A stretch of DNA of 64,000 nt from Prochlorococcus marinus str. MIT 0919 (GCF_027359375.1 NZ_CP114779.1:682001-746000), one strand, 5' to 3'. Shown: positions 37,513 to 47,821, counted from the stretch's first letter. Numbers and translations: made by a program. Notes: generated by a model not told the origin, from the sequence alone.

Positions 37513-38691
37513 ATGCAAACATATCAAAGACTTCCTATTCATATCGCTAAAGGGAAAGGAGTATGGGTTTGGGATCAGAAAGGCAACAAATATCTTGATG
37601 CAGTCGCTGGAATTGCAACTTGCACGCTTGGGCATAGCGACAGGAAAATACGGAAAGCACTTACAAGGCAATTAAAAAAGATCCAACATGTCTCAAACCT
37701 TTATCACATTCCAGAACAAGAAGAACTAGCACAATGGTTGATAGCTAAGAGTTGCGCAAGCAGTGTTTTTTTCTGCAACAGTGGTGCAGAAGCCAATGAA
37801 GCCGCTATTAAATTAGCGCGCAAATATAGCAAGAAAAGAGGGATTGATAATCCTATTATCCTTTCTGCTAAAAGAAGTTTTCATGGAAGAACTCTCGCTA
37901 CATTAAGTGCCACAGGTCAAGAAAAGTACCAAGAAGGTTTTTCTCCACTAGTTCAAGGATTTAATTTCTTTACATATAATGATTCCAATTCCTTTCAAGA
38001 ATTACACTCTAAAATAATTGGAAGTGGGTCAGAGATTGCTGCAGTTTTAATCGAGCCAATCCAAGGGGAAGGGGGATTGCATCCAGGTGAAAAACAATTT
38101 TTTAAATTAATCAGAGACATTTGTACTAAACACAAAATACTTTTAATTTTTGATGAAGTGCAAACAGGCATGGGAAGGACAGGGAAACTATGGGGATATG
38201 AAAATCTTGATATAGAACCAGATGCCTTCACTATTGCAAAAGGCCTAGGCAGTGGTCATGCGATTGGTGCCTTATTGGCTAAAGAAAATGCAAATATTTT
38301 TGATATAGGTGATCATGCAAGCACTTTTGGCGGCAACCCTTTTGCATGTAGAGCAGCATTGACAGTTGCTCAAGAGATCGAATGCAGAGATTTACTCGAG
38401 AATGTTGTTCATAGAGGCAATCAGTTAAAAGAAGGGCTTTTAAAAATTATTGATAAGAATCCAATACATCTGCAAGAAACTAGAGGCATAGGTTTAATGC
38501 AAGGTCTTGTTATCAGAGAAGACTCCCATTTAAAAGCGAAAGGCATTATAGATGAAGCAATTCAGCAAGGTCTTTTAATCATCTCTGCTGGAGAAAATGT
38601 CATTAGATTTGTGCCTCCCCTTATAATTACTAAAAAGGAAATAAATATTCTGCTAAATAAATTAAATAGAACATTTTCTAGTTTACTTTAA
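37513..38691 (+). CDS. argD: Acetylornithine aminotransferase
   Basis: PLP enzyme of arginine synthesis. N-acetylornithine aminotransferase features are FFCNSGAEANEAAIKLARKY, SFHGRTLATLSATGQ, LIFDEVQTGMGRTG and the PLP lysine in TIAKGLGSGHAIGA. I start at ATG 37513 (MQTYQRLPIHI, 392 residues); the frame is open upstream to 37393, but that part is the tRNA-Leu gene. The start is eight bases after the tRNA 3' end. folC follows with no gap. Confidence 0.95.
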   Translation: MQTYQRLPIHIAKGKGVWVWDQKGNKYLDAVAGIATCTLGHSDRKIRKALTRQLKKIQHVSNLYHIPEQEELAQWLIAKSCASSVFFCNSGAEANEAAIKLARKYSKKRGIDNPIILSAKRSFHGRTLATLSATGQEKYQEGFSPLVQGFNFFTYNDSNSFQELHSKIIGSGSEIAAVLIEPIQGEGGLHPGEKQFFKLIRDICTKHKILLIFDEVQTGMGRTGKLWGYENLDIEPDAFTIAKGLGSGHAIGALLAKENANIFDIGDHASTFGGNPFACRAALTVAQEIECRDLLENVVHRGNQLKEGLLKIIDKNPIHLQETRGIGLMQGLVIREDSHLKAKGIIDEAIQQGLLIISAGENVIRFVPPLIITKKEINILLNKLNRTFSSLL

Positions 38692-39933
38692 TTGGGAATT
38701 ATTAAGCAAAAAAGCTCTAATAAGATAAAAACATTATTAGATTCAGCCAATCCCAAAAGTATGACTCTTGGCCTAGAGCGAATCAAAGTTGCTTTGCTAG
38801 AAACAAAAAAATGCTATAAAGATATTCCTGCTATCCAAATTGCTGGCACTAATGGCAAAGGATCTATTACTTGCTTCCTTGAGAGTTGTTTAACCGAAGC
38901 TGGTATCAAAACTGGTTGCACTACATCACCTCATCTTGAGAGTTGGTGTGAAAGAATTAGAATAAACTGTCAAGAAATTCAATCTGAAGAATTCGAAGCA
39001 AGGCTGAATAAACTTAAACCCATAATAAAGAGAAATAATTTAACTTCTTTTGAAATAATAATTCTTACAGCATTAGATCATTTTTACTCTAATAAAGTTG
39101 ATTTAATAATTCTTGAAGTTGGTCTTGGAGGAAGACTAGATGCAACTACAGCCTATCCTTATAGACCTTTAATAGGGTTCGGTGGCATTGGGTTAGATCA
39201 TTGCGAACACCTTGGGAAAGATTTATCTAGTATTGCCAAAGAAAAAGCTGCTGTTATTTCCAATGGAAGCAATATCTTTAGTTGTAGCCAAGACAATGAA
39301 GTAAGAAATATTATAGAAAGAGTTGCATCTAACAAAAATGCAAAAGTTCATTGGTTAAAGCCTTTATCTAAGCAATGGCAACTAGGGATACCTGGAGAAA
39401 TACAAAGGGAGAATGCAGCTGTTGCAAAAGGGATTTTGGAATCTTTATCAGGTCTTGGATGGAATATTAACAATAAAGCAATTAAAAAAGGTCTCGCAAA
39501 TGCACAATGGCCAGGAAGACTACAAAACATTTCCTGGAAAAATATTCCTTTAATTCTTGATGGTGCACATAATGTACATGGAGCGAAAGCTTTAGCTAAA
39601 GAACGCTTATTATGGAAGAATCAAGAAAAAGGTATTTATTGGATTATTGGTATACAAGCTCATAAGCAAGCTCCTGAAATAATTAACACTTTGCTGGGTA
39701 ATAATGATATTGTTTCTATAGTCCCGGTACCAGGCTCAGCTAGTTGGAAAGTACAAGAAATTGAGGAAATTTTTCCCAAAATCTCCAAAAGGATATTTCC
39801 CGCTAATAGTATTAGTGAAATCTTAGAAAGTTTATTATTAAAAGGAAACTATAAAGAGAAATTACCCATAGTAATAACTGGCTCTCTGTATTTAATCGGG
39901 AATTTCTTATCGAATGAAATATATTCTCAATGA
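38692..39933 (+). CDS. folC: Folylpolyglutamate / dihydrofolate synthase FolC
   Basis: Adds glutamate to folates (and to dihydropteroate). ATP loop AGTNGKGSI, LEVGLGGRLDATTA, a dihydrofolate-site HLESWCERI segment and C-terminal LDGAHNVHGAKAL. 413 residues. The TTG start follows directly after the argD stop. The first internal Met (24) would lose conserved N-terminal sequence, so TTG is preferred. Confidence 0.93.
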   Translation: MGIIKQKSSNKIKTLLDSANPKSMTLGLERIKVALLETKKCYKDIPAIQIAGTNGKGSITCFLESCLTEAGIKTGCTTSPHLESWCERIRINCQEIQSEEFEARLNKLKPIIKRNNLTSFEIIILTALDHFYSNKVDLIILEVGLGGRLDATTAYPYRPLIGFGGIGLDHCEHLGKDLSSIAKEKAAVISNGSNIFSCSQDNEVRNIIERVASNKNAKVHWLKPLSKQWQLGIPGEIQRENAAVAKGILESLSGLGWNINNKAIKKGLANAQWPGRLQNISWKNIPLILDGAHNVHGAKALAKERLLWKNQEKGIYWIIGIQAHKQAPEIINTLLGNNDIVSIVPVPGSASWKVQEIEEIFPKISKRIFPANSISEILESLLLKGNYKEKLPIVITGSLYLIGNFLSNEIYSQ

Positions 39934-39934
39934 G

Positions 39935-41266
39935 CTATAACCAACCTTTTAACTTTCCAGGGTTAAGTATTCCTTTTGGGTCAAAAGATTTCTTGGCGTT
40001 AACTTGATCTGCATCCACAACACCCAAGCCACCATCTTCTACAGTTACAACATGTGGGTTGAATACAATTGCTCCAACATTCTTACAATCATCAATTAAT
40101 TCTTTTAATTCAGTTTCACCTTGCCACCTAACCAAAGGCAGTGCAGCAATCCGTTGTCCTCCTTGCTGACGAACTGACTCAAGATGCCAAAGTATATTTT
40201 TTTTCCATTTTTTACTAATAATTTTTATCGCTTCGATCTCATTTAAAGGTAAAAGCATTTGCAAATAAGTCCAATTTGAATCTATAGATCTCATATGTAA
40301 GGTGGTGTGATTCCATGTCATTTCCCTTAAACCATTACTATTCCCTTCTTTCCCTAAATGATTAAAAGAGGCACCTCTTTCTATAGCCAGTCTTTTAAGT
40401 GTTTTTATCCCATCGGGGTCTACTAAAAACAATAATCGATGTTGCCCGGTAGATTCTCCACTCCAGTTTGGAATATTTTCTACGATCTCTTTTTGCAACA
40501 AACTGCCCAGAAAAAGATTTACAGCGACTTCACTACAACGTTTTAAAAGGTGAACGGCATCAGTCCAGCTAGCACAATCAATAGTAATTTCATGCCATTG
40601 AACTAAAGGCGCGGTAGAGAGCGTTAGAGCTGTAATAATTCCGTTTGTACCATAAGCATGATTCAACGCCTCTGAGGAAGAAGCGTCAAGGTTTATCTGC
40701 TGTGGGTAGTCTCCTATTGTAATTACTTCAAGCCCATGCAAATGGCCGGGGTCACGCAAAAATCCCCATCTAATAGATCCAACACCGCCTGAACCTCCTG
40801 AAACAAACCCACCTATAGATGCCGTCTTCCAAGTACTTGGTAATAGCCTTAACTGCCTACCCTTATCAGAAAGATATTTATCCAGATCGCCCATTAAGCA
40901 TCCCGGTTCCACAGTTACCTGACCTGTAAAAGAATCAAACTCCCTTATAGAATTCAAAGCACTCATAATGATCACAACTCCTCCTTTTAAAGGAACACAT
41001 TGTCCATAATTTCCAGTTCCTGCTCCTCTTAAAGTTATGGGAATTTCATATTGACTACATATGCTAACTACAGAAATAACTGCCTTAATAGAATATGGCT
41101 TTACTGCAATATCAGCACAACAATCACTTAATTTTTTTGCAAGTACTGGAGAGTAATCATAAAAATCTCTTGAAAATCTTCTTCTTTCATTTAGGTTTTG
41201 AAAACAATCCAATTCATCTAATTCAAGAAGTTCTTTTAAGAAGTCATTTGGCAATGCATTAGTCAT
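39935..41266 (-). CDS. FAD-linked oxidoreductase (GlcD/FAD_binding_4 type)
   Basis: 443 residues. The FAD-binding domain of the vanillyl-alcohol oxidase superfamily is visible (PITLRGAGTGNYGQCVPLKGG, VTVEPGCLMGDLDKYL, IGGFVSGGSGGVGSIRWG), and the C-terminus ends FDPKGILNPGKL, as in GlcD and related 2-hydroxy-acid dehydrogenases. Substrate unknown. It follows the amidohydrolase by 15 bases on the same strand; the pair is probably an operon for breakdown of some small nitrogen compound, which is inference. Confidence 0.85.
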   Translation of the reverse strand: MTNALPNDFLKELLELDELDCFQNLNERRRFSRDFYDYSPVLAKKLSDCCADIAVKPYSIKAVISVVSICSQYEIPITLRGAGTGNYGQCVPLKGGVVIIMSALNSIREFDSFTGQVTVEPGCLMGDLDKYLSDKGRQLRLLPSTWKTASIGGFVSGGSGGVGSIRWGFLRDPGHLHGLEVITIGDYPQQINLDASSSEALNHAYGTNGIITALTLSTAPLVQWHEITIDCASWTDAVHLLKRCSEVAVNLFLGSLLQKEIVENIPNWSGESTGQHRLLFLVDPDGIKTLKRLAIERGASFNHLGKEGNSNGLREMTWNHTTLHMRSIDSNWTYLQMLLPLNEIEAIKIISKKWKKNILWHLESVRQQGGQRIAALPLVRWQGETELKELIDDCKNVGAIVFNPHVVTVEDGGLGVVDADQVNAKKSFDPKGILNPGKLKGWL

Positions 41267-41281
41267 TTCATTAAGTATTCG

Positions 41282-42568
41282 CTATTTAGATGAAACGCAA
41301 TCAAAAAGCTGGTCTTCGAGAATACTGCCTCTGATTATGACTTTTCTCTGAGCAGAACAAGAAAGAACTTCTGACCAATTTTCTGCTTCTAAAACAATAA
41401 AGTCTGCCGAACCTCCTACTTCAAAAGTACAATCCCATTCAAGATTCATTAATCTAGCGGCAGCAGTAGTAAAAGGGGCTAAACCAAGCCTAGTCCAAGG
41501 TCGAAGTTGTGTAATTGGCATTGAAGAAGCAATTAAAGATAAAGGATCAAAGTTTCCTCCGGGGAACCATGGATCTTGAACATTGTCTCCCCCTATAGCA
41601 ACATTTACGCCTGCCCTTTGCAGCTGCGCGATAGGAGCCATTGGTCTTTTCAAAGGGGTCTTAGCCTCAACTCGACCCAATAACCAAGCATTAGTCAAAG
41701 GCAGGGCTACAACATTTACTTGATGATGAGCTAAACGATCTGAAAAAAAATTCATACTTCTATCTGAAAGCAAACTCATATTGCTTAAATGACTACAAGT
41801 TATAGGCACTTCTAAATGAATATGATCGAGAGCATTAATTAATTGATTCAAACCAGCAGCAGGATAACTTTGCGATTCATCTATATGCAAATCAATTCCG
41901 CACCCAAGGGAGTTTGCAAGATTAAATAATGTTCGTAAACAATTTTTTGCATGGACGGAGTTAAAAGGAGGGGCTAACACACCTCCCAAAAGCCCACCTT
42001 TATTGGCAACTTTTTTAGCCATCTTTTTACCTTCCTCAGTCATCCAATAATCCAAAGGCACCATGGCAACAAGCTGTAAGTGAATAAATTGAGCCCATTT
42101 TTTTTGAAGTTCAGCAATAACTTCCCAAGTAAAGTCTGCAAAGGGTCCGAAACTATCAATATGTGTTCGAATTGCTCGAAAACCATTCCTTATTGAGAGT
42201 TTCAAAGAAGTTTCTGCATTAAAGAAAACGCTCTGCTCAGTCCGACACTGATGCTCTTTTATATTTGCTTCAAAAGCCCCAATATAAGTTCCATCTAAAT
42301 TTGGATAATTTTTCCAAGTAAATGCTTTGTCAATATGAGCATGGGTTTCAACAAACCTAGGCAAAATAAAGTTCAAAGAAGAATTAGATGGAGTTTCAAT
42401 TGGTTGCAAGCTGCTAATACCTTTTTCACTCCATGAAATGCGAAGTGGGCAAAGGCCTCCTGCTGTAATTTCTGCATCTGCCAGGTCAATTCCTTGGCCT
42501 ATTAAGCCTAAAGGGACCAAAGCCTCAAGAGAAGAAATATCTAAATCTGACGTTTTTTTGTCAATCAT
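41282..42568 (-). CDS. Cytosine-deaminase-like amidohydrolase
   Basis: 428 residues with metal-dependent hydrolase motifs of the cytosine/isoguanine deaminase group: HAHIDKAFTW, GIDLHIDES, ITCSHLSNMS and IGGDNVQDPWFPGG, the last being close to the E. coli CodA active-site Asp loop. Cytosolic. The real substrate may be cytosine, creatinine or another ring amidine. First gene of a two-gene run with the FAD oxidoreductase; divergent from tRNA-His. Confidence 0.85.
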   Translation of the reverse strand: MIDKKTSDLDISSLEALVPLGLIGQGIDLADAEITAGGLCPLRISWSEKGISSLQPIETPSNSSLNFILPRFVETHAHIDKAFTWKNYPNLDGTYIGAFEANIKEHQCRTEQSVFFNAETSLKLSIRNGFRAIRTHIDSFGPFADFTWEVIAELQKKWAQFIHLQLVAMVPLDYWMTEEGKKMAKKVANKGGLLGGVLAPPFNSVHAKNCLRTLFNLANSLGCGIDLHIDESQSYPAAGLNQLINALDHIHLEVPITCSHLSNMSLLSDRSMNFFSDRLAHHQVNVVALPLTNAWLLGRVEAKTPLKRPMAPIAQLQRAGVNVAIGGDNVQDPWFPGGNFDPLSLIASSMPITQLRPWTRLGLAPFTTAAARLMNLEWDCTFEVGGSADFIVLEAENWSEVLSCSAQRKVIIRGSILEDQLFDCVSSK

Positions 42569-42610
42569 TTCACTGACGGTAAAGGCGAATTGGTAAATTT
42601 ATATATACAC

Positions 42611-42684
42611 GGCGGGCGTCGCCAAGTGGTTAAGGCAGCGGCTTGTGGCGCCGCTATTCGGGGGTTCGAATCCCCTCGCTCGCC
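42611..42684 (+). tRNA. tRNA-His (anticodon GTG)
   Basis: Acceptor stem starts with the histidine-specific extra G(-1) at 42611, which pairs with C73 at 42684. Anticodon stem GCGGC/GCCGC around loop TTGTGGC gives GTG. T arm GGGGG-TTCGAAT-CCCCT. 74 bases without CCA. Confidence 0.96.
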
Positions 42685-42792
42685 CTTGTAAAACAATTTT
42701 ATGGAGTTTAAGTTTTTATCAAAGCTAAAAAGTCCTTCACAACCGGAATATTAAGAGCTCTATGAACTTTTAGTAACGGATCCTTTCCAACT

Positions 42793-44193
42793 GTGTTATC
42801 AACCAAGCCAAATTCTATAAACGAACCACCTCAAAGGAATAAGCCCAGCAGAGGTAGTTATTGGATAACCACTTTTGGGTGCCAAATGAATAAAGCAGAC
42901 TCAGAACGAATGGCTGGGATTCTTGAAAGTATGGGTTACCAAATAGCAGAAGCTGAACTCAAAGCAGACTTAGTTGTTTATAACACTTGCACTATTAGAG
43001 ATAATGCTGAACAAAAGGTTTATAGCTATCTAGGACGTCAAGCTCTAAGAAAAAAATCATCTCCTAATCTCAAATTAGTTGTAGCAGGCTGTGTAGCTCA
43101 ACAAGAAGGTGAATCCCTTCTTCGTAGAGTTCCCGAGCTGGATCTCGTTATGGGACCCCAACATGCAAATAGGTTGGAAACTCTTTTAAATAAAGTTGAC
43201 ACTGGTCAACAAGTAATCGCAACCGAAGAAAGTCAAATATTAGAAGATTTGACGACTGCTAGAAGAGATAGCAACGTATGTGGATGGGTAAATGTTATTT
43301 ATGGATGTAATGAAAGATGTACATATTGTGTAGTTCCAGCAGTGAGAGGGAAAGAACAATCAAGAGTTCCTGAAGCAATCAAAGAAGAAATAGAAATACT
43401 TGCCGACAAAGGCTATAAAGAAATAACACTGCTTGGACAAAATATTGATGCGTATGGGAGAGATTTACCAGGCATAACTTCTCAAGGGAGAAGAAAAAAT
43501 ACATTAACTGATTTACTTTATTTTATTCATGATATCGAAGGGATCAAACGCATTAGATTCGCAACGAGTCATCCAAGATATTTCAGTTCTAGATTGATAC
43601 ACGCTTGTTCGCAATTACCAAAAGTTTGCGAGCATTTTCACATCCCTTTTCAGAGCGGTGATAACGAGATTCTTCAAGAGATGGGTAGGGGATACAAAAT
43701 AGAAAAATACAAAAGAATAATCTCTCAAATAAGAGAATTGATGCCGGATGCTTCTATCAGTGCAGATGTAATCGTTGCTTTCCCAGGAGAAACCAATCAT
43801 CAATTCCAAAAATCCCTTGAACTTGTTGAAGAAATTGGTTTTGATCAATTAAATACAGCAGCTTATTCACCTAGGCCCAATACACCTGCTGCATTAAGAC
43901 CCGATCAAATTTCCGAAGAAGTAAAAATAGACCGCTTAAGAAAACTAAATGCTTTAGTAGAGAAAACAGCCAAAGAAAGAAATAAACGCTATCAAGGACA
44001 ACTAGAAGAAATCTTAGTCGAAAGTATTAATCCAAAGGACAGTAGACAATTAATGGGAAGGACAAGGACAAATCGACTAGTTTTCTTCCCAGGAGAAGAT
44101 TCTAAAAGCAAATCGTATAAACCAGGAGATTTAGTTAACGTAAGGATCAAAGAAGTTCGATCCTTCTCGTTAAGCGGGGTAATTGCGATATAA
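42793..44193 (+). CDS. miaB: tRNA-2-methylthio-N6-dimethylallyladenosine synthase MiaB
   Basis: Radical SAM methylthiotransferase acting on A37 of tRNAs that read U-starting codons. N-terminal cluster Cys in [12 protein letters not shown], then Cys in [13 protein letters not shown] and [10 protein letters not shown]; radical SAM CxxxCxxC in [13 protein letters not shown]-terminal TRAM domain. GTG start, 466 residues. Followed 37 bases later by ddl. Confidence 0.95.
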   Translation: MLSTKPNSINEPPQRNKPSRGSYWITTFGCQMNKADSERMAGILESMGYQIAEAELKADLVVYNTCTIRDNAEQKVYSYLGRQALRKKSSPNLKLVVAGCVAQQEGESLLRRVPELDLVMGPQHANRLETLLNKVDTGQQVIATEESQILEDLTTARRDSNVCGWVNVIYGCNERCTYCVVPAVRGKEQSRVPEAIKEEIEILADKGYKEITLLGQNIDAYGRDLPGITSQGRRKNTLTDLLYFIHDIEGIKRIRFATSHPRYFSSRLIHACSQLPKVCEHFHIPFQSGDNEILQEMGRGYKIEKYKRIISQIRELMPDASISADVIVAFPGETNHQFQKSLELVEEIGFDQLNTAAYSPRPNTPAALRPDQISEEVKIDRLRKLNALVEKTAKERNKRYQGQLEEILVESINPKDSRQLMGRTRTNRLVFFPGEDSKSKSYKPGDLVNVRIKEVRSFSLSGVIAI

Positions 44194-44230
44194 AAAAGAC
44201 CTTTTACCGAACACTTAATTTCGATTTTAT

Positions 44231-45292
44231 ATGTCTAATCCCCTAATAAAAGTAGGTATTATTTTTGGAGGTGCTTCTAGGGAACACAATGTCTCCATTA
44301 AATCGGCAATAGCAATAGCAAACTCCTTACAAACAAGAACTAATTCAAACCGTTTCAAAGTGATTAACAATTATATTGATCACAAAGGTAGATGGTGGGG
44401 TGATCCGGTAGCAGCTAAAGCATTAGGGAAAGGGTATGAATTGAAGGAAGAAGATCTTCCAGACCCATTACCAAAGGAAGGGTTTAGAGCTCTACCGAAA
44501 TGCACAGAAGAAGTAGACGTATGGTATCCAATACTACATGGACCTAATGGAGAAGATGGGGTAATTCAAGGGCTTTTACAATTAACAAGCAAACCTTTTG
44601 TTGGGTCTGGAGTCTTAGGCTCTGCGTTAGGCATGGATAAAATTGCGATGAAAATCGCTTTCACAGCAGCAGGTCTACCTCAAGTCCCATACTGTGCTTG
44701 TGAAGCAAATGAACTATTACAGCCAGATAGTCTTTTGTCGTTAATTAAAAGAATTGAGAACCAATTGGGATACCCCTGTTTTATAAAACCTGCCAACCTG
44801 GGGTCTTCAGTTGGTATTAGCAAGGCATACAAAAGAGAACAACTTGTAAAAGGCCTAGGAATTGCATCATCTCTTGATAAAAGAATTGTTGTCGAGAAAA
44901 GTGTTATTGCTAGAGAACTTGAATGTGGTGTTCTAGGCAAAAAAGACATTCGAACTTCATGTGTTGGTGAAGTTCGACATCATTCAGATTGGTATGACTA
45001 TGAAACTAAATACACGGAAGGTTTGAGCAAAACCTTGATTCCGGCACCTATCTGTGAAGAAACAACGAAGCAAATTCAAAACTTAGCTTTAAAAGCATGC
45101 AAAGCTATTTGTGCCGAAGGTCTTGCAAGAGTTGATTTTTTCTATAGAGAAGAAAGCAACCAAATCTGGATCAATGAAATAAATACTTTGCCTGGGTTTA
45201 CCAAACAAAGCATGTATCCAATGCTATGGAGAGAATCTGGGTTAGAGATGCATGAATTAGTCTCAATATTAGTTGAAACAGCTAGAGAATGA
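44231..45292 (+). CDS. ddl: D-alanine--D-alanine ligase
   Basis: Makes the D-Ala-D-Ala dipeptide of peptidoglycan. N-terminal FGGASREHNVSIKSA, ATP-grasp segment PCFIKPANLGSSVGISKA, and ARVDFFYREE...INEINTLPGFT metal-site motif. 353 residues. Begins the ddl-unknown-ftsQ-ftsZ division and wall gene run. Confidence 0.95.
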   Translation: MSNPLIKVGIIFGGASREHNVSIKSAIAIANSLQTRTNSNRFKVINNYIDHKGRWWGDPVAAKALGKGYELKEEDLPDPLPKEGFRALPKCTEEVDVWYPILHGPNGEDGVIQGLLQLTSKPFVGSGVLGSALGMDKIAMKIAFTAAGLPQVPYCACEANELLQPDSLLSLIKRIENQLGYPCFIKPANLGSSVGISKAYKREQLVKGLGIASSLDKRIVVEKSVIARELECGVLGKKDIRTSCVGEVRHHSDWYDYETKYTEGLSKTLIPAPICEETTKQIQNLALKACKAICAEGLARVDFFYREESNQIWINEINTLPGFTKQSMYPMLWRESGLEMHELVSILVETARE

Positions 45293-45339
45293 ATTAGTTT
45301 GATTTCACTGGTGCCTAGAGAAACACTTTTACTAAAACT

Positions 45340-45750
45340 ATGACTCATGGCTTGCTCTGGTTCCCTCTATTAATAGTTTTTTTACTTTTAGCCTCGCTTG
45401 GGTGGATAGAAAGAAGAAGGCAAAATCTTTTTAGAAATTGGGCTAAAGATTCAGAACTGGCAAAGCTAGATAGTTCTGGTGCAGCACGATTAAAAGATGG
45501 AATACTTTGCTGGAGCAGTTTCGAAGCAGGAAAATTCAGCGACCAAGACTCTTTTGAAATTAAACAATTAGAACTTGTTGAACTCATGGCGCTTAGCTCA
45601 GGCGAAGCACCTCTTACTAGTGAATCCCAAGGCCAATGTCGATTAAGATTAATCGGCTGCGGAAAAGAAATAGATGTCCCATTTTCAGATGCTGAAAGAG
45701 CTCGGCAATGGATGGGGCAACTTATGGGAAAAGCCCGTTGTGATCTATGA
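45340..45750 (+). CDS. Conserved membrane-anchored protein between ddl and ftsQ
   Basis: 136 residues: one N-terminal membrane helix (about 5-22), a basic ERRRQ after it, then a soluble domain. It overlaps ftsQ by 4 bases (ATGA), so it is translationally coupled to a division gene. The same arrangement, as far as I recall, occurs in other marine picocyanobacteria. Function unknown; a role in wall synthesis or division is only suggested by its place. Confidence 0.65.
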   Translation: MTHGLLWFPLLIVFLLLASLGWIERRRQNLFRNWAKDSELAKLDSSGAARLKDGILCWSSFEAGKFSDQDSFEIKQLELVELMALSSGEAPLTSESQGQCRLRLIGCGKEIDVPFSDAERARQWMGQLMGKARCDL

Positions 45751-46511
45751 AGAAATTAAAACCGAAGAATTCATATGATCCAAATCTTCCCTCTACATTG
45801 ATTTATCTTTGGAGAGTTTTCTTTTTTATTTTCGCATCCTCATTTTTAAGTTTGTGCTTAATCAACAATGGCTGGGAAGAAATTAATGCAGAGAATATTC
45901 AAATTAAAGGCAACAACTATATACATAAGAAAAGAATTGTCAGACATTTAGGAATCAAACTACCCGTCCCATTATTAGAAATAAACCCTAAGCAAGTTGA
46001 AGAAAGTCTGCTGAAAAAACTTCCCATAAAAGTAGTTAGGTCTAGCCGGAGGATCTATCCTCCAGGGATCTACCTTGAAATTCAAGAGAGAGAGCCAGTA
46101 GCAAAAGCAACTCGCATTGGCCCACAAGGGATTGAGCAAGGGTTGATAGATAAAGATGCCCATTGGATAGAGCTTGGTGATCCTCTTCAGTCAAGGTACA
46201 AAATCAACGACCTGAGTCTTTCTATTGATGGCTGGATGAAAAGTCATCAAAAATGGATTGCATACATTTATCAAAACCAAGACAAGCTAAGAAATCCTCT
46301 GCAAAAAATAATTTTGTCCCCAAATGGAGAAATCAGTCTTAAAACTAAAGACTTTGAACTAATTGAATTGGGCTACAACCCTTCTATCCTTAGAGAGCAA
46401 GTTTCAACAATTGTTTATCTGACAAAGAACTTACCTAAAAGGTTTACAGACGATTTACAAACGACTATTGATTTAAAAGATCCTTCTAGGCCTAAATTAC
46501 TTTTCAAATAA
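45747..46511 (+). CDS. ftsQ: Cell division protein FtsQ/DivIB
   Basis: Bitopic divisome protein that links FtsZ-side and wall-side components. 254 residues with an N-terminal cytoplasmic stub, a membrane helix (about 22-42), a POTRA domain (about 50-120, IQIKGNNYIHKKRIVRHL) and the FtsQ beta domain (REPVAKATRI, GLIDKDAHWIELG). Sequence is diverged, as usual in cyanobacteria. ftsZ follows after 172 bases. Confidence 0.88.
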   Translation: MKKLKPKNSYDPNLPSTLIYLWRVFFFIFASSFLSLCLINNGWEEINAENIQIKGNNYIHKKRIVRHLGIKLPVPLLEINPKQVEESLLKKLPIKVVRSSRRIYPPGIYLEIQEREPVAKATRIGPQGIEQGLIDKDAHWIELGDPLQSRYKINDLSLSIDGWMKSHQKWIAYIYQNQDKLRNPLQKIILSPNGEISLKTKDFELIELGYNPSILREQVSTIVYLTKNLPKRFTDDLQTTIDLKDPSRPKLLFK

Positions 46512-46573
46512 GATAAATTAGGCTCCCTAGCCTTAATTAGGATTTTATTTTCAAAACTAAGGTTAAAGAAAAG

Positions 46574-46587
46574 TCAGTGATCACTGA
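46574..46587. promoter_or_regulatory. Perfect 14-bp palindrome upstream of ftsZ
   Basis: TCAGTGATCACTGA, fully self-complementary, in the 172-base ftsQ-ftsZ gap and 97 bases upstream of the ftsZ start codon. Placed where a regulator of ftsZ transcription could bind. It does not fit the NtcA consensus GTA-N8-TAC. No regulator can be named. Confidence 0.35.
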
Positions 46588-46683
46588 TTTTACGCCCACT
46601 TATATCTAGACTTTATTGAAAAAGCCAACAGAACTCTCTCACTAGTTCATAATGCACAAAAAATTAGTATTTAAATCCTTCAT

Positions 46684-47808
46684 ATGGTCATGGGCATGGG
46701 CAACAATTTAGGGCTTTCCAACGTTGAAGGCATTCAACCAAGTCAAAACGCCCGGATAGAAGTAATTGGTGTTGGAGGTGGAGGCAGCAATGCTGTTAAC
46801 CGAATGATTCTCAGCGACCTAAAAGGGGTCTCATATCGTGTCCTTAATACAGACGCTCAAGCGTTGCTTCAATCCTCTGCTCAGAACAGAGTTCAACTTG
46901 GTCAAACTTTGACTAGAGGCCTAGGTGCTGGAGGGAATCCAAGCATTGGCCAAAAAGCCGCAGAAGAATCTCGTGCTGATCTTCAACAGGCACTAGAAGG
47001 GGCAGATTTAGTATTTATTGCAGCGGGCATGGGAGGGGGCACTGGCACTGGAGCCGCGCCGGTGGTAGCTGAAGTTGCCAAAGAGACTGGAGCCCTTACC
47101 GTTGCCATTGTTACCAAGCCCTTTAGTTTTGAAGGGCGGCGAAGAATGCGTCAAGCCGACGAAGGGATAGAAAGACTTGCAGAAAATGTTGACACATTAA
47201 TTGTCATACCAAATGATCGATTAAAAGATGTCAATGCAGCTGCTCCTCTCCAAGAAGCCTTTCGCAATGCAGACGATATACTAAGAATGGGCGTCAAAGG
47301 CATTAGTGACATAATCACTTGTCCTGGGTTGGTAAATGTTGACTTTGCAGATGTTCGATCTGTCATGACTGAAGCTGGAACGTCTTTACTTGGCATTGGT
47401 TTTGGCTCAGGACGATCTAGGGCTGTAGAAGCCGCTCAAGCTGCAATAAATAGTCCTTTACTTGAAGCCAGTCGCATTGATGGTGCTAAAGGATGTGTTT
47501 TAAATATTACTGGAGGCAAAGATATGACCTTGGAAGATATGACATCAGCATCTGAAGTGATTTCAGATGTAGTGGACCCAGAGGCAAATATTATTGTAGG
47601 TGCAGTTATTGACCCGGAACTTGAAGGCGAAGTCCAAGTAACTGTCATAGCAACTGGATTTAATGGCAGCCAGCCTTATAAAAATCAAAGGTCAAGCTCT
47701 AAACTGACACCTCAATCTCTTTATAGGCAAAATACAAACAAAGAACCTGGAGCAAGTATTCCTGAATTCCTTAGACTCAGACAAATTCGAAGAGAGTCTG
47801 ATACTTAA
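46684..47808 (+). CDS. ftsZ: Cell division GTPase FtsZ
   Basis: Tubulin-like protein that forms the Z-ring. GTP-binding [13 protein letters not shown], tubulin signature [17 protein letters not shown], and a conserved C-terminal tail [10 protein letters not shown] that binds division partners. 374 residues. Start at the first of three close ATGs (MVMGMG). Ftn2 at 20.8 kb is its membrane organiser. Confidence 0.97.
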   Translation: MVMGMGNNLGLSNVEGIQPSQNARIEVIGVGGGGSNAVNRMILSDLKGVSYRVLNTDAQALLQSSAQNRVQLGQTLTRGLGAGGNPSIGQKAAEESRADLQQALEGADLVFIAAGMGGGTGTGAAPVVAEVAKETGALTVAIVTKPFSFEGRRRMRQADEGIERLAENVDTLIVIPNDRLKDVNAAAPLQEAFRNADDILRMGVKGISDIITCPGLVNVDFADVRSVMTEAGTSLLGIGFGSGRSRAVEAAQAAINSPLLEASRIDGAKGCVLNITGGKDMTLEDMTSASEVISDVVDPEANIIVGAVIDPELEGEVQVTVIATGFNGSQPYKNQRSSSKLTPQSLYRQNTNKEPGASIPEFLRLRQIRRESDT

Positions 47809-47821
47809 GTGTTGAATTTTA

